From contig NC_067205.1 in NCBI RefSeq assembly GCF_026262505.1, positions 3,906,001-3,970,000 of the forward strand: a DNA stretch of 64,000 nucleotides, given 5' to 3'. This DNA comes from Trichomonas vaginalis G3 (lineage: Eukaryota; Parabasalia; Trichomonadida; Trichomonadidae). Each line of letters starts with the position of its first letter. Position 1 is the stretch's first letter. This document shows positions 31,787 to 43,314 of this stretch, in pieces. The notes under the pieces are model-generated. The model saw only the letters and a program-made list of their open reading frames with translations. It made no database searches and had not been told where the DNA came from. The translations under genes were made by a program, and so were the position numbers.

Positions 31787-32260
31787 ATGACTGGAGCAAA
31801 TAATTTTCGATATGGTAAATGTTCCATTCAAGATTCAAACAAAGTTTATCAAAATTATTCTCCTATATACCCACAATATCATGCAAATTCTTTTTATCCA
31901 CGTAATAGCACTTATTATTCCACATATATCAAACAAAATTTATATCATGGAAAATATATATTTGAAGCATATGATTCTCAATGACAAATCTATTAGTACT
32001 CTGATGGATATGATGTATATGCAGTAACAACTATTACAATTTCAAGAAATGTTGATATATTTCTATTTATCGGATCTACAGGCAAAAATAATCTTTGCGG
32101 TTATAAACTGAGACTGATCCATAAAGAAACTTTGATAAAGGAACATCATAGTCAAGTTTTCCTTCTGAAAGTGGTGTATGATGTTTATATGGTGGTGGAA
32201 CTAATCCACCATGTTGGGCCTCTGAATTTGTATATTCAACTGATCGATTGAAAACAGAAA
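31787..32260 (+). pseudogene. Glycine-rich family remnant
   Basis: Opens MTGANNFRYGKCSIQD and reaches KYIFEAYDSQ, the start of the glycine-rich fold, then a stop at 31984; later frames hold further fragments (VDIFLFIGSTGKNNLCGYKL). The paralogous region 44646-45110 has the stop at the same codon, so decay predates the duplication. Confidence 0.55.
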
Positions 32261-32304
32261 CTGAAAATATTAATTTATTATTAAAAATTTGTAAAATAGT
32301 TTAT

Positions 32305-33414
32305 TTAGTTAATCAACGATAAAATTGAATATGATGGAATATGAGAAATGCTAAGAAGATGTTGACACTGGTAGTTGATTAAATATTGGGAGATGCAAAA
32401 ATTTTTCATTTGGTTGAATTTTTTTATCTCATTTTCTTCTTCAAAATTATTTTGAATTTTATTTTCTGCTTCACAAAGTCCTGTAGAAAGATGTGATAAT
32501 GTGTTGTATAAATTGTTTGTTGAATTTGTTATTGTTACACTTGATGTTTGACCATCATAATCACTATTAATGATTGTAGCTGAACTTGGTGAAGAATAAA
32601 AATAAAATGTTTGTGTACAATTATTATTTTTGATTGAACAAGATTCAAATGTAACTGTTGCTGTCCATAAAGAAAACCATTTACTAGCATTGTTTCTAAT
32701 GATATTACATAAATAAAATTGATGTGGACCACTATAATAAATATGAAAGCATCCATAGTTTGCTTTGTTATCAATGAAAGATGATTGACTGATGTTGTAT
32801 TTCTGATTTGAACAAATTTGAAGTGAAACATCATTATTACATTTGTTATTTGTTATGTTATTTCGTGAATAACTAAGATTTCCGTAATATAAATAATTAA
32901 TTGAATCTCCTTTATCTATTTCTCCACAATCAAAGACTGTTGAATCTTCAAAAATGTTTTTGTTGTTTGTATTTGATGATGACATATATGAACATAAAAA
33001 TACTCCTTCATAATATTCAGTGTTTAGTATAGATCTTGTGGCACATGTTCGATAGATAACACAACTTCCCCAATTAGAAGAAACTGTGTGAGTTGCTTTT
33101 GTGCCATTGAATCCAGAAATAGAAATAAGAAGTTTTGTTTGATCATTGATGTCTATATTGACAACAACTTCTTCAAATCCATTGAAAAAACATGTTGTAA
33201 CATAATAATTTCCTGTTGTTGTTGGATTTAATTTTGTATTTTTAGTGTGAGTTTCAGTGATAACTGAATTTTCATAAAAATGTGTCCAAGTATCAATACT
33301 TGGACCGGAATCCAAGAATAGTATCAATAAGTGTCTCATTTTCATATAATTTATAAAAATATTTGAATGAATTACTTCTAAAATTTCGTTTAGTACACAA
33401 AGAATAGTTTTCAT
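32305..33414 (-). CDS. Pmp-like (beta-helix) protein, paralogue 1
   Basis: 369 residues, intact. Contains DTWTHFYENS, CVIYRTCA, FEDSTVFDCGEID and repeated F/I-x-x-N rungs (SSFIDNKAN, NIIRNNAS, SIKNNN) typical of parallel beta-helix, Pmp-like proteins of T. vaginalis. Conserved Cys residues recur within rungs. The first 40 residues (KTILCVLNEILEVIH) are hydrophobic but not a clear signal peptide; no C-terminal anchor. Preceded by an Inr. Two paralogues follow in the window with clustered amino-acid differences. Confidence 0.6.
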   Translation of the reverse strand: MKTILCVLNEILEVIHSNIFINYMKMRHLLILFLDSGPSIDTWTHFYENSVITETHTKNTKLNPTTTGNYYVTTCFFNGFEEVVVNIDINDQTKLLISISGFNGTKATHTVSSNWGSCVIYRTCATRSILNTEYYEGVFLCSYMSSSNTNNKNIFEDSTVFDCGEIDKGDSINYLYYGNLSYSRNNITNNKCNNDVSLQICSNQKYNISQSSFIDNKANYGCFHIYYSGPHQFYLCNIIRNNASKWFSLWTATVTFESCSIKNNNCTQTFYFYSSPSSATIINSDYDGQTSSVTITNSTNNLYNTLSHLSTGLCEAENKIQNNFEEENEIKKFNQMKNFCISQYLINYQCQHLLSISHIPSYSILSLIN

Positions 33415-33416
33415 TT

Positions 33417-33423
33417 AATATGA
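33417..33423 (-). promoter_or_regulatory. Inr of Pmp-like paralogue 1
   Basis: TCATATT on the minus strand, fitting TCAYWWW, two bases before the ATG at 33414. Confidence 0.6.
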
Positions 33424-33484
33424 ACATAATATATTATTTAAGTGTAAAGATCGTATAATTAAAATTGCGAAGACATTATCTTTA

Positions 33485-33507
33485 TCAAGGGATATATAAT
33501 CCCTTGA
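33485..33507. repeat. Dyad upstream of the Pmp-like gene
   Basis: TCAAGGGAT and its inverted copy ATCCCTTGA around ATATA, about 70 bases upstream of the gene start. Also at 40537-40559 and 46979-47001. Possible operator; no factor known. Confidence 0.4.
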
Positions 33508-33889
33508 AGTTGACAATCAAAACATTTTATGTCACTTTTTTGGTATTTTTTTATAAAAATTTATGTTGGCATTTTTTTATTTTCAAAATTTACAAGAATC
33601 TAAGAATTCATTCATATTTTACACTTCACACCCAATTAGAATACAATTCTAATCATAAGAATAATCTTATCTGCGAAAGAAACTCAAACAAATTCTAATA
33701 ATAAAGTAGAAGTTTTAAAAGCAAATACAAAACAACATCTACCAAACACACTTTAACTAGCATGAATGAATTTAATCTTAATTTTTCATTCTTTAATATT
33801 TATTTTCAACATTGTTAAATTTCTTGATAAACTTTATCGAATTGAAGTTTTCTCTAAAACAATAGGCAATCAAGGATAACTGTTCTTTC

Positions 33890-34240
33890 GAATTTCTATC
33901 CTGAAAAGTGGACTGAGATATCTCTTTGGGCTTTGAAAGATATATTATCTATTTTTGATTCTTTGATGACAGAAACACAAACTTCATGTCCACTAAATGT
34001 AACAACTTCTACTATCTGAAACATAATCATCAGATGTTCCACTACCAAAACATCATGAACCACCTCCTGAAGTTCTGAGGTTGTGTTAATCTCCTTTACA
34101 GAATTTATCATTATCAAGGTTGATGCCTCCCCCTGTATATGTTCATCCTTTACCTCTGCTTTGTGCGATGTTATATTCTTTTAATGATCCTACGGTATCT
34201 CTTTAATCTTTAGAGTCTGAATATATTGCATTTCAATATT
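33890..34240 (-). pseudogene. Glycine-rich family remnant
   Basis: Shifted frames on the minus strand hold TYTGGGINLDNDKF and TSGGGSWCFGSGTSDDY, fragments of the glycine-rich fold, with several stops. Present in all three tandem units (also about 40960-41300 and 47400-47740). Confidence 0.45.
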
Positions 34241-34290
34241 AAATAAATAATTATATGAAAAAAATACAGATCATGAATATGTTATTTTAG

Positions 34291-35010
34291 CTAGTTTAAA
34301 AGAAGTCGATAATCAAATAATTGTTCAAAAAATTGAACTTTGTTTTTATAGAATCTTTTTCTATGACCGCTTGTTGCGTTAAAAAAGGTAGAAAATGAAG
34401 TATTAGATTTAGCTGAATCAGATGAAATTATGTAAAAATCATCACGCATTATACGTGCATATGATATGTTAATTGATTTAATTTGAATTTTACCATTTTG
34501 CAAAAAAATGTTTCCGAATCCATTGGTAAAATAATCTTTATATCCACTCTTGCTAATAAAACTATCATGAATAAAATTTTTAAATTCGGATAAATGTGTT
34601 ACATGAATGAAGCAATAAACACCGTAGTCATATTCACTATCAATTCTGGAAGAATAACTGCAAATTCGATCTTGAATAAATTCGCCTTCTTGGCTATATG
34701 AAATACACCCACCATTTGCTGTGTTGCTGCAGTTATTAAAAAGTGTAGTTTCAATAAGAAATTTGATAGCAGTGTTGTTTGTTTCGAAAATGAACAGAAC
34801 CTTGTGTATTTACCGAGTCAAAGTTACATGATGAAACATGATAATTATATTCTCTTGCATCAAGCTTAGTACTTTGAAACTTACATTTTTCTTTAGGTAA
34901 ATTTGTCGGGAAATATGAATCCCAAGCTTTTCGAATTTTCTTCCTTGGATCATTTTTGGTATAAAATTGCAGATCCTACATAATATCAATTAAAATATCT
35001 TTGTAAGATA
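34291..35010 (-). pseudogene. Second Pmp-like family member, frameshifted
   Basis: The 5' part reads YFPTNLPKEKCKF and SSCNFDSVNTQGSVHF; the 3' part, in another frame from about 34790, has NNCSNTANGGCISYS and FLQNGKIQIKSINISYARI. One frameshift near 34,785 separates them and is shared by the copies at 41345-42060 and 47787-48475. The motifs (NGGC, SS-C-F) fit the beta-helix family. No intron signals (GTAYGT, ACTAACACACAG) are present. Confidence 0.55.
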
Positions 35011-35036
35011 CAAGTAAAAAAATTAATGAGGATTAA

Positions 35037-35957
35037 AATAAGTTTTCCTTATTGAATTATGATGTTTCAATAACACATAGATATGGAAAAAAGTATTATT
35101 TCCCATATCAATGTGAATCTCAAATATATTGTCCACCTTATAAAGTAAGAATTGAAAAAGGTTTATATCGATATGAACTTTGGGGCGCAGGACGAATTGG
35201 TGGCAGTGCATATGTGAGAGGAGATCGATATACATTCAAAACAGAAGAATTTTATATTTTTGTTGGAGGTGTTGCTCAACATTCAAATGAATTATATGGC
35301 TATGGTGGTAATAACGGGGGAGGCAATAGTACTATTATTGGGATATATAATAATGGCAAAAGAGGTATTGGCAGCGATGGATCTACAGACATTCGATTGA
35401 ATATCTCAATTTTGAGATCAAGAGTAATTGTCAGCGGTGCTCCAGGAGGTGCTGAATATTATGATAAAATGGGATATGCAGGTGGATTAGTTGGACATAA
35501 TGGAACACGTTTTGATGAATCAGATTCCATTATCGGAGAAGGCGCAAATCAAACTTCAGGAGGAAAAGGACAATTCAATGGAGAGTTTGGTATTGGAGCA
35601 AATTGTTCACCTGGAACATCAACAGATATGGCTGGTGCAGGGGGCGCTGGATGGTATGGAGGTGGATCTGGATACCACTGGGATGAGGATAGCTCAGGGG
35701 GCGGAGGAAGCTCATATATTTCTGGTTTCAAAGGTTGTGAAAGCATTTCATATGATTGGAGATTTGAAAATACAATAATGCTTAATGGAAGCCAACAATT
35801 TACAGAACCAGATGGAGCTATGAGTAGATTTGGTCATAAAGGAAGTGGTTTTTGCATCATCACTTGTATTGCAGATTTTATTTCATGTGAGAATCTTTGT
35901 TTTTATCAAAATAACATTATCATACAAATAACTTTTGTTTTTACATTGATGAAGTAG
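35037..35957 (+). CDS. Glycine-rich ALK/LTK-GRD-like protein, second type, no ATG
   Basis: The frame opens after a stop at 35034 and runs about 306 codons: SQIYCPPYKVRIEKGLYRYE, then GGNNGGGNST, RVIVSGAPGGA, GAGGAGWYGGGSGYHWD and GGGGSSYI, ending after GFCIITC and a hydrophobic tail ending FVFTLMK. The first in-frame ATG is deep inside, so the gene may be truncated at its 5' end or use an upstream exon. The same absence occurs in the paralogue at 42091-43011. The C-terminal hydrophobic stretch (IIIQITFVFTL) could be a membrane segment. Confidence 0.5.
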   Translation, partial: NKFSLLNYDVSITHRYGKKYYFPYQCESQIYCPPYKVRIEKGLYRYELWGAGRIGGSAYVRGDRYTFKTEEFYIFVGGVAQHSNELYGYGGNNGGGNSTIIGIYNNGKRGIGSDGSTDIRLNISILRSRVIVSGAPGGAEYYDKMGYAGGLVGHNGTRFDESDSIIGEGANQTSGGKGQFNGEFGIGANCSPGTSTDMAGAGGAGWYGGGSGYHWDEDSSGGGGSSYISGFKGCESISYDWRFENTIMLNGSQQFTEPDGAMSRFGHKGSGFCIITCIADFISCENLCFYQNNIIIQITFVFTLMK

Positions 35958-37190
35958 ACTTCAATAAAGTAATTAATTTTATTAAATTCAATTTTTTACG
36001 AATATTTTACAATTCCTCCGAAATTGGGCATTTGTATGATTTTTTGAAAAGAAAGTAAAGAGAAATTAATGGTTATCTAAAAGGGTGCAAACACTATAAC
36101 AGTATATTTGATCATAAATAAAATCGTTTTAAATTACTTCTTCATTTAAATTATAACAATTATTTTTGGTTTTATATTTTTTTGGATCAAATCCATTTTA
36201 ATAGAATTTATATACTATTCATCTATTAGTAAACACTACCGTATATTATTTTTTAAGCTATCTTATTTTTTGAACTTTTATTCAAATCTTTGGTCGCAAG
36301 AAGAATTGCATGATAAATAAAAACATTTAATCAAAGTCAATTTTATTTTTCATATTCAAATGGACTGAGTGTTAACATTTAACATTTTTTGCTAATTGTC
36401 GTCAAAAATTAGGCGTAAAGCAAAAATTGATATTTCATATGGTTTTATGATAGATAAGCATTATATTCCCACTCATTATATTCGTAAATTTTGAGGTTTA
36501 TCCTTCGCTTTTAAGATCATTGAATTTGATTTTTATATAAAATAGTTATATATTAGAAAATAATATGAGTTTATGTGATATTATTTTTCAGAAGATTTTG
36601 TGTTCTTCTTCAAAATTTTATTTTTTTATTAAAAAAATCTTTACAAAATATACATTTACTTTAATTAATATTTAAAAACGTGCTCTATCAAAAGTTCCAA
36701 AAATTCAATATTTTAGCTTTTCTGAGGTGTCACTTTTGATGAATTTCTGTTTACAACAGAGTATGTGTGCTCGGCATTCGCCGAGCGAATTAATTTTAAC
36801 GTAAGTTTTTAACGTACTAAAAATATAATTTGAATGAAATTTAAATAAAATGATTGGATTTTGAATAAAATAGAAAATAAAGAAAATTTTAGGACAAAAT
36901 TTCCAAAGAAAATTTTGAAATAGGAAATTATATAAGGAAAAATATAAAATTGATATTAAATTTCTAAAATTTAACAGAGAATTTGAAAATTAAGGGAAAT
37001 GAAATCGTGAATCTATAGTTGTTTTATGGGTTTGAAATGAATGTATAATGAATTTTATAATAAATGAAGAAATTCAAGGAATAAATATGGAAATAGATAG
37101 ATGTAATATTGAAAATGAGGATGTAGATATGTGCATGTGTGTCTATATATATAATAAGCAAATAGAAGTGTGGTAACGAGATGCATAGTC
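35958..37190. other. Gene-free host interval
   Basis: No credible gene. 36454-36750 matches the right half of the fold-back element at 46320-46946. A perfect hairpin GCTCGGC-ATTC-GCCGAGC lies at 36769-36786. Confidence 0.5.
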
Positions 37191-37198
37191 TTGAAAAA

Positions 37199-37600
37199 TT
37201 TGGAGCAGCTCCACAAAGTCGAGAGCTCGGGAGTTCTGGAAACACCAGCACCCGGGCCCTTGACCAAAGATTGCGGGAGAAGCAGCCTTTCTCAGAACTG
37301 GCTACTTCTCCCGCAATCATTTGGAGCAGCTCCACAAAGTCGAGAGCTCGGGAGTTCTGGAAACACCAGCACCCGGGCCCTTGACCAAAGATTGCGGGAG
37401 AAGCAGCCTTTCTCAGAACTGGCTACTTCTCCCAATCATTTGGAGCAGCTCCACAAAGTCGAGAGCTCGGGAGTTCTGGAAACACCAGCACCCGGGCCCT
37501 TGACCAAAGATTGCGGGAGAAGCAGCCTTTCTCAGAACTGGCTACTTCTCCCGCAATCATTTGGAGCAGCTCCACAAAGTCGAGAGCTCGGGAGTTCTGA
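37199..37600. repeat. GC-rich 121-bp satellite, about 3.3 copies
   Basis: Units start near 37201, 37322, 37441 and 37562 with GGAGCAGCTCC. Each holds GATTGCGGGAGAAG opposed by CTTCTCCCGCAATC around a 22-base loop, plus small palindromes (GGAGCAGCTCC, CGAGAGCTCG). Base composition is far from the AT-rich surroundings. All frames are open only because the unit lacks stops. Confidence 0.85.
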
Positions 37601-38340
37601 CAACATTATACAATCTACCTTCCTATATACAATCTACCACATATAAATATCTTTCAATTTATATATTTATTCACGATTTTATCTATTATCCTTAATAATT
37701 TTATTATAATTCCCATTCTAACATATATATCAAATTTAACTATATTCGCAAAAACATAAACCATTATCTAACACGTTTGTACACATTTCTATCATTATTT
37801 TGTTTTAATTAACTCCTAATATTTAAATATATTCAATAAACACATATAATCTATCATATCCAGACATATTTAGATCTAATACTTATATTATCCATTCGAT
37901 ATCACATAATTTCACAATCTCCAAATTATCCCTTTTAATAAATTAGCAATTAAGCTTGCACACACATATCAATATCTCATATACTCGTTCAATAAAACCT
38001 TATAAACATATTGCGTATGAAATATCTCATATTTTCATTAGATTCTTATATCTTATTCTTTATATACAATGAGTAAACATATGACTATATCATCAAACAA
38101 TCTTATTTTAAACATATATGAATATTTTATTATTTGTGAATCTATATTAACTTTAATTAGGGTAGCATAATTTCATATCTTGTGTCAATCTGCTCTAAGT
38201 CTCTCATATAATATAAAAAAATATGCTGATCAATATTATATAACTCACTTGTCTCCAGCATGTTTGTATATGGAGATCTCTGATACACCCAATTTTGGAC
38301 CGGAAAAAAGTGTATCTGAAAATCTGACAATCGGAAAAAA
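37601..38340. other. AT-rich interval without genes
   Basis: Nothing recognised; scattered short frames only. Confidence 0.4.
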
Positions 38341-38351
38341 GTGTATGGTCC

Positions 38352-39052
38352 CTATCGACCAATTATAAGTAAAAAGTAACATTCATGATTTGAAATCCAA
38401 AATGGAAGAATGAATTCTGAGATTTCATTTATGTTTTTGTTGATTTGATATTTATCAATTGATTCAAATAAATCTTTCTCAACTTCATTACTGCATCGTT
38501 TTCCAAACAAATTGCCATAAATCTTGATGTTTCCTTGTGAATTTCGTTCAATTGTTGCTGAATTTGATGAATGATTTTGAACATACATAATATCTTCATA
38601 TTCGATTGTTGATTTAACATGAATTAACTTACTGTGGTTGTGTGTGATCAAAACTGACATAACTGCATGGAAAAGAACTTCAACTGACCTCATAATGTTC
38701 ACATGAGCTTTGCATGAGATGATTGAAAGATATTTAGTAGATTCGACAACTATGATATGATATGCAAGTCGAAATGATAAATATGTCTCACGAACAAAGT
38801 CTTCTTCTTTGATCAACCCTTCTTTGAATTTTAATGAAAGTTCAGATAAATATTTTCGAAGTTCGATATCTTCACAAAAATTATAAACTGAGAACAAATT
38901 GTTTTGTTCATCAAGAACAAAAAGTGAATGATTTGAAAAATGCATTCGTTCATATGCTTCTCTCATAAGTTCTGAAAATTTGAATGCTTGCAAACGATTT
39001 TTTCCCCTAGCTTATTAATCAATTCTTCTTGCAATACTTTCTCATGCATCAT
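38352..39052 (-). pseudogene. Host gene of unknown function, one frameshift
   Basis: 213 open codons (38352-38993) with helical, charged sequence (FKFSELMREAYERMHFSNHS, LSLKFKEGLIKEEDFV). Upstream, an ATG at 39052 opens MMHEKVLQEELINKLGEK in another frame that leads into it through an A-run near 39,000. One frameshift there, real or a sequencing slip, would explain both. No domain is recognised; there is no Inr close to the ATG. Confidence 0.45.
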
Positions 39053-39390
39053 AACATAATATTACAGCTCAAATTACACTAATATAATAACTTTAATAAT
39101 AAGTCATGAAAACTCTAATTGACAGATATATTCAATATTAAAAATTGACTGTGTGCAACCAGAGCTGTAATCCTTCTCTTCAATGTTATGATTAGTTTTC
39201 ATTTGCCTTTTTTTCAGAACACGAGCAAATGCTGGTAAATAAATAGTCACCATCCTTGTTAGAAACGCGATATTAATCCTTTTCATCAATAGTTTTGTCT
39301 GTTTTCATTTGTCTTTGTTTCAGAACTCGAGCAGGTAAATAGTCAGCTGAGCCTTAAAAATGGGATATTATTAAAATTTGGAAATTTTTT
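39053..39390. other. Interval with a diverged direct repeat
   Basis: GTTTTCATTTG..TTTCAGAAC-CGAGCA..GGTAAATA occurs twice (about 39195 and 39300). No gene. Confidence 0.35.
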
Positions 39391-40467
39391 TTATTTAATC
39401 AGCGATAAAATTGAATATGATGAAATTTGTGAAATATTAAGAAGATGATTATGTTGGTAGGGGATTAAATATTGGGAGATGTCATTTTCTTCTTCAAAAT
39501 TATTTTCAATTTTATTTTCTGCTTCACAAAGTCTTGTAGAAAGATGTGATAATTTGTTGTATGAATTGTTTGTTGGATTTTTTGTTGTTACACTTGATGT
39601 TTGTCCATCATAATCACTATTAATGATTGTAGCTGAACATGAACCAGATAAATTAAATGTTTGTGGACAATTATTATATTTGATTGAACAAAATTCAAAT
39701 GTAACTGTTGCTTGATTTAAATTAAAACATCTACTAGCATTGTTTCTAATGATATTACATAAATAAAATTGATGTGAACCACTCCAATAGATATAAAAGC
39801 ATTCATAGTTTGCTTTGTTATCAATGAAAGATGATTGACTGATGTTGTATCTCTGTTTTGAATAAATATTTAGTGAAACACCAGAATAACATTTGTTATT
39901 TGTTATGTTATTTCGTGAATAACTAAGATTTCCGTATACTAAATCATTAATTGAACTTCCTTTATCTATTTCTCCACAATCAAAGACTGTTGAATCTTCA
40001 AAAATGTTTTTGTTGTTTGGATTTGATATAAATGAAAATAAAAATACTCCATCAATATCAGATCCTGATTGTGTTTGTATAGATTTTGTGGCACATGTTC
40101 GATAGATAACACAACTTCCTAAATTAGAATAAACTGTTTGAGATAGAGTTTTTGTGCCATTGAATCCAGAAATAGAAATAAGAAGTTTTGTTTGATCTCC
40201 TTTGTCTATATTGACAACAACTTCTTCAAATCCATTGAAAAAACATGTTGTAACATAATAATTTCCTACTTTTGTTGGATTTAATTTTGTATTTTTAGTG
40301 TGAGTTTCAGTGATAACTGAATTTTCATAAAAATGTGTCCAAGTATCAATACTTGGACCGGAATCCAAGAATAGTATCAATAAGTGTCTCATTTTCATAT
40401 AATTTATAAAAATATTTGAATGAATTACTTCTAAAATTTCGTTTAGTACACAAAGAATAGTTTTCAT
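39391..40467 (-). CDS. Pmp-like (beta-helix) protein, paralogue 2
   Basis: 358 residues, intact. The N-terminal 65 residues match paralogue 1 almost exactly, then differences cluster (KTLSQTVYSN, TQSGSDIDGVFLFSF, CYSGVSLNIYSKQRY) while Cys and rung residues are kept. It lacks the EIKKFNQMKNFC segment near the C-terminus of the other two. The Inr and upstream dyad are retained, so it is probably expressed. Part of the tandem host unit. Confidence 0.6.
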   Translation of the reverse strand: MKTILCVLNEILEVIHSNIFINYMKMRHLLILFLDSGPSIDTWTHFYENSVITETHTKNTKLNPTKVGNYYVTTCFFNGFEEVVVNIDKGDQTKLLISISGFNGTKTLSQTVYSNLGSCVIYRTCATKSIQTQSGSDIDGVFLFSFISNPNNKNIFEDSTVFDCGEIDKGSSINDLVYGNLSYSRNNITNNKCYSGVSLNIYSKQRYNISQSSFIDNKANYECFYIYWSGSHQFYLCNIIRNNASRCFNLNQATVTFEFCSIKYNNCPQTFNLSGSCSATIINSDYDGQTSSVTTKNPTNNSYNKLSHLSTRLCEAENKIENNFEEENDISQYLIPYQHNHLLNISQISSYSILSLIK

Positions 40468-40469
40468 TT

Positions 40470-40476
40470 AATATGA
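40470..40476 (-). promoter_or_regulatory. Inr of Pmp-like paralogue 2
   Basis: TCATATT on the minus strand just before the ATG at 40467, identical to paralogue 1. Confidence 0.6.
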
Positions 40477-40505
40477 ACATAATATATTATTTAAGTGTAA
40501 AGATC

Positions 40506-42060
40506 GTATAATTAAAATTGCGAAGACATTATCTTTATCAAGGGATATATAATCCCTTGAAGTTGACAATCAAAACATTTTATGTCACTTTTTTGGTATT
40601 TTTTTGGAAAATTTTATGTTGGCATTTTTTTTATTTTCAAGATTTACAAGAATCTAAGAATTCATTCATATTTTACACTTCACACTCAATTACAATACAA
40701 TTCTAATCATAAGAATAATCTTATCTGCGAAAGAAACTCAAACAAATTCTAATAATAGAGTAGAAGTTTTAAATACAAATACAAAACAACATCTACCAAA
40801 CACACTTTAACTAGTAAGAATGAGTTTAATCTTAATTTTTCATTGTTTAATTGTGTTTTCGAAATTGATGCATTTCTTGATAAACTTTATCGAATTGAAG
40901 TTTTCTCTAAAACAAAAGGCAATCAAGAATAACTGTTCTTTCGAATTTCTATCCTGAAAAGTGGACTGAGATATCTCTTTGGGCTTTGAAAGATATATTA
41001 TCTATTTTTTGATTCTTTGATGACAGAAACACAAACTTCATGTCCACTAAATGTAACAACTTCTACTATCTGAAACATAATCATCAGATGTTCCACTACC
41101 AAAACATCATGAACCACCTCCTGAAGTTCTGAGGTTGTGTTAATCTCCTTTACAGAATTTATCATTATCAAGGTTGATGCCTCCCCCTGTATATGTTCAT
41201 CCTTTACCTCTGCTTTGTGCGATGTTATATTCTTTTAATGATCCTACGGTATCTCCTTAATCTTTAGAGTCTGAATATATTGCATTTCAATATTAAATAA
41301 ATAATTATATGAAAAAAATACAGATCATGAATATGTTATTTTAGCTAGTTTAAAAGAAGTCGATAATCAAATAATTGTTCAAAAAATTGAACTTTGTTTT
41401 TATAGAATCTTTTTCTATGACCGCTTGTTGCGTTAAAAAAGGTAGAAAATGAAGTATTAGATTTAGCTGAATCAGATGAAATTATGTAAAAATCATCACG
41501 CATTATACGTGCATATGATATGTTAATTGATTTAATTTGAATTTTACCATTTTGCAAAAAAATGTTTCCGAATCCATTGGTAAAATAATCTTTATATCCA
41601 CTCTTGCTAATAAAACTATCATGAATAAAATTTTTAAATTCGGATAAATGTGTTACATGAATGAAGCAATAAACACCGTAGTCATATTCACTATCAATTC
41701 TGGAAGAATAACTGCAAATTCGATCTTGAATAAATTCGCCTTCTTGAATATATGAAATACACCCACCATTTGCTGTGTTGCTGCAGTTATTAAAAAGTGT
41801 AGTTTCAATAAGAAATTTGATAGCAGTGTTGTTTGTTTCGAAAATGAACAGAACCTTGTGTATTTACCGAGTCAAAGTTACATGATGAAACATGATAATT
41901 ATATTCTCTTGCATCAAGCTTAGTACTTTGAAACTTACATTTTTCTTTAGCTAAATTTGTCGGGAAATATGAATCCCAAGCTTTTCGAATTTTCTTCCTT
42001 GGATCATTTTTGGTATAAAATTGTAGATCCTACATAATATCAATTAAAATATCTTTGTAA
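40506..42060 (-). pseudogene. Second copy of the decayed Pmp-like and glycine-rich block
   Basis: Near-identical to 33454-35010: upstream dyad, glycine-rich remnant (about 40960-41300) and frameshifted Pmp-like gene (41345-42060) with the same frame change. Confidence 0.6.
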
Positions 42061-42090
42061 GATACAAGTAAAAAAATTAATGAGGATTAA

Positions 42091-43011
42091 AATAAGTTTT
42101 CCTTATTGAATTATGATGTTTCAATAACACATAGATATGGAAAAAAGTATTATTTCTCATATCAATGTGAATCTCAAATATATTGTCCACCTTATAAAGT
42201 AAGAATTGAAAAAGGTTTATATCGATATGAACTTTGGGGAGCAGGACGAATTGGTGGTGGTGCATATGTGAGAGGAGATCGATATACATTCAAAACAGAA
42301 GAATTTTATATTTTTGTTGGAGGTGTTGCTCAACATTCAAATGAATTATATGGCTATGGTGGTAATAACGGGGGAGGCAATAGTACTATTATTGGGATAT
42401 ATAATAATGGCAAAAGAGGTATTGGCAGCGATGGATCTACAGACATTCGATTGAATATCTCAATTTTGAGATCAAGAGTAATTGTCAGCGGTGCTCCAGG
42501 AGGTGCTATATATTATGATAAAATGGGATATGCAGGTGGATTAGTTGGACATAATGGAACACGTTTTGATGAATCAGATTCCATTATCGGAGAAGGCGCA
42601 AATCAAACTTCAGGAGGAAAAGGACAATTCAATGGAGAATTTGGCATTGGAGCAAATTGTTCACCTGGAACATCAACAGATATGGCTGGTGCAGGGGGCG
42701 CTGGATGGTATGACGGTGGATCTGGATATCATTGGGATGAGGATAGCTCAGGGGGCGGAGGAAGCTCATATATTTCTGGTTTCAAAGGTTGTGAAAGCAT
42801 TTCATATGATTGGAGATTTGAAAATACAATAATGCTTAATGGAAGCCAACAATTTACAGAACCAGATGGAGCTATGAGTAGATTTGGTCATAAAGGAAGT
42901 GGTTTTTGCATCATCACTTGTATTGCAGATTTTATTTCATGTGAGAATCTTTGTTTTTATCAAAATAACATTATCATACAAATAACTTTTGTTTTTACAT
43001 TGACGAAGTAG
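42091..43011 (+). CDS. Glycine-rich protein, second type, copy 2
   Basis: Paralogue of 35037-35957 with only a few residue changes (GGSA to GGGA, YGGG to YDGG, MK to TK at the end). It again lacks an ATG before the glycine-rich core. The near identity shows a recent duplication. Confidence 0.5.
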   Translation, partial: NKFSLLNYDVSITHRYGKKYYFSYQCESQIYCPPYKVRIEKGLYRYELWGAGRIGGGAYVRGDRYTFKTEEFYIFVGGVAQHSNELYGYGGNNGGGNSTIIGIYNNGKRGIGSDGSTDIRLNISILRSRVIVSGAPGGAIYYDKMGYAGGLVGHNGTRFDESDSIIGEGANQTSGGKGQFNGEFGIGANCSPGTSTDMAGAGGAGWYDGGSGYHWDEDSSGGGGSSYISGFKGCESISYDWRFENTIMLNGSQQFTEPDGAMSRFGHKGSGFCIITCIADFISCENLCFYQNNIIIQITFVFTLTK

Positions 43012-43314
43012 ACTTCAATAAAGTAATTAATTTTATTAAATTCAATTTTTTACGAATATTTTACAATTCCTCCGAAATTGGGCATTTGTATGATTTTTTT
43101 CGATAAGAAAGTAAAGAGAAATTAATGGTTATCTAAAAGGATGCAATCTCAATAACAATATTTATGTCACTTTTATAAATCTCAATTGAAATTTAGATAA
43201 GCATTGTGAGTATTGTTGCTTTGCATTTAAAATTGCATAGAAAGCTAGTATCCTCAATTATTGATTATCATTTTATATGAAAAATAACTGTGGAATGTTT
43301 TATTAAAAAGATCT

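Noticed and set aside
37170-37646. Frames of up to 158 codons over the 121-bp satellite
   Set aside because: Repeat without stops; strong hairpins and no start context.
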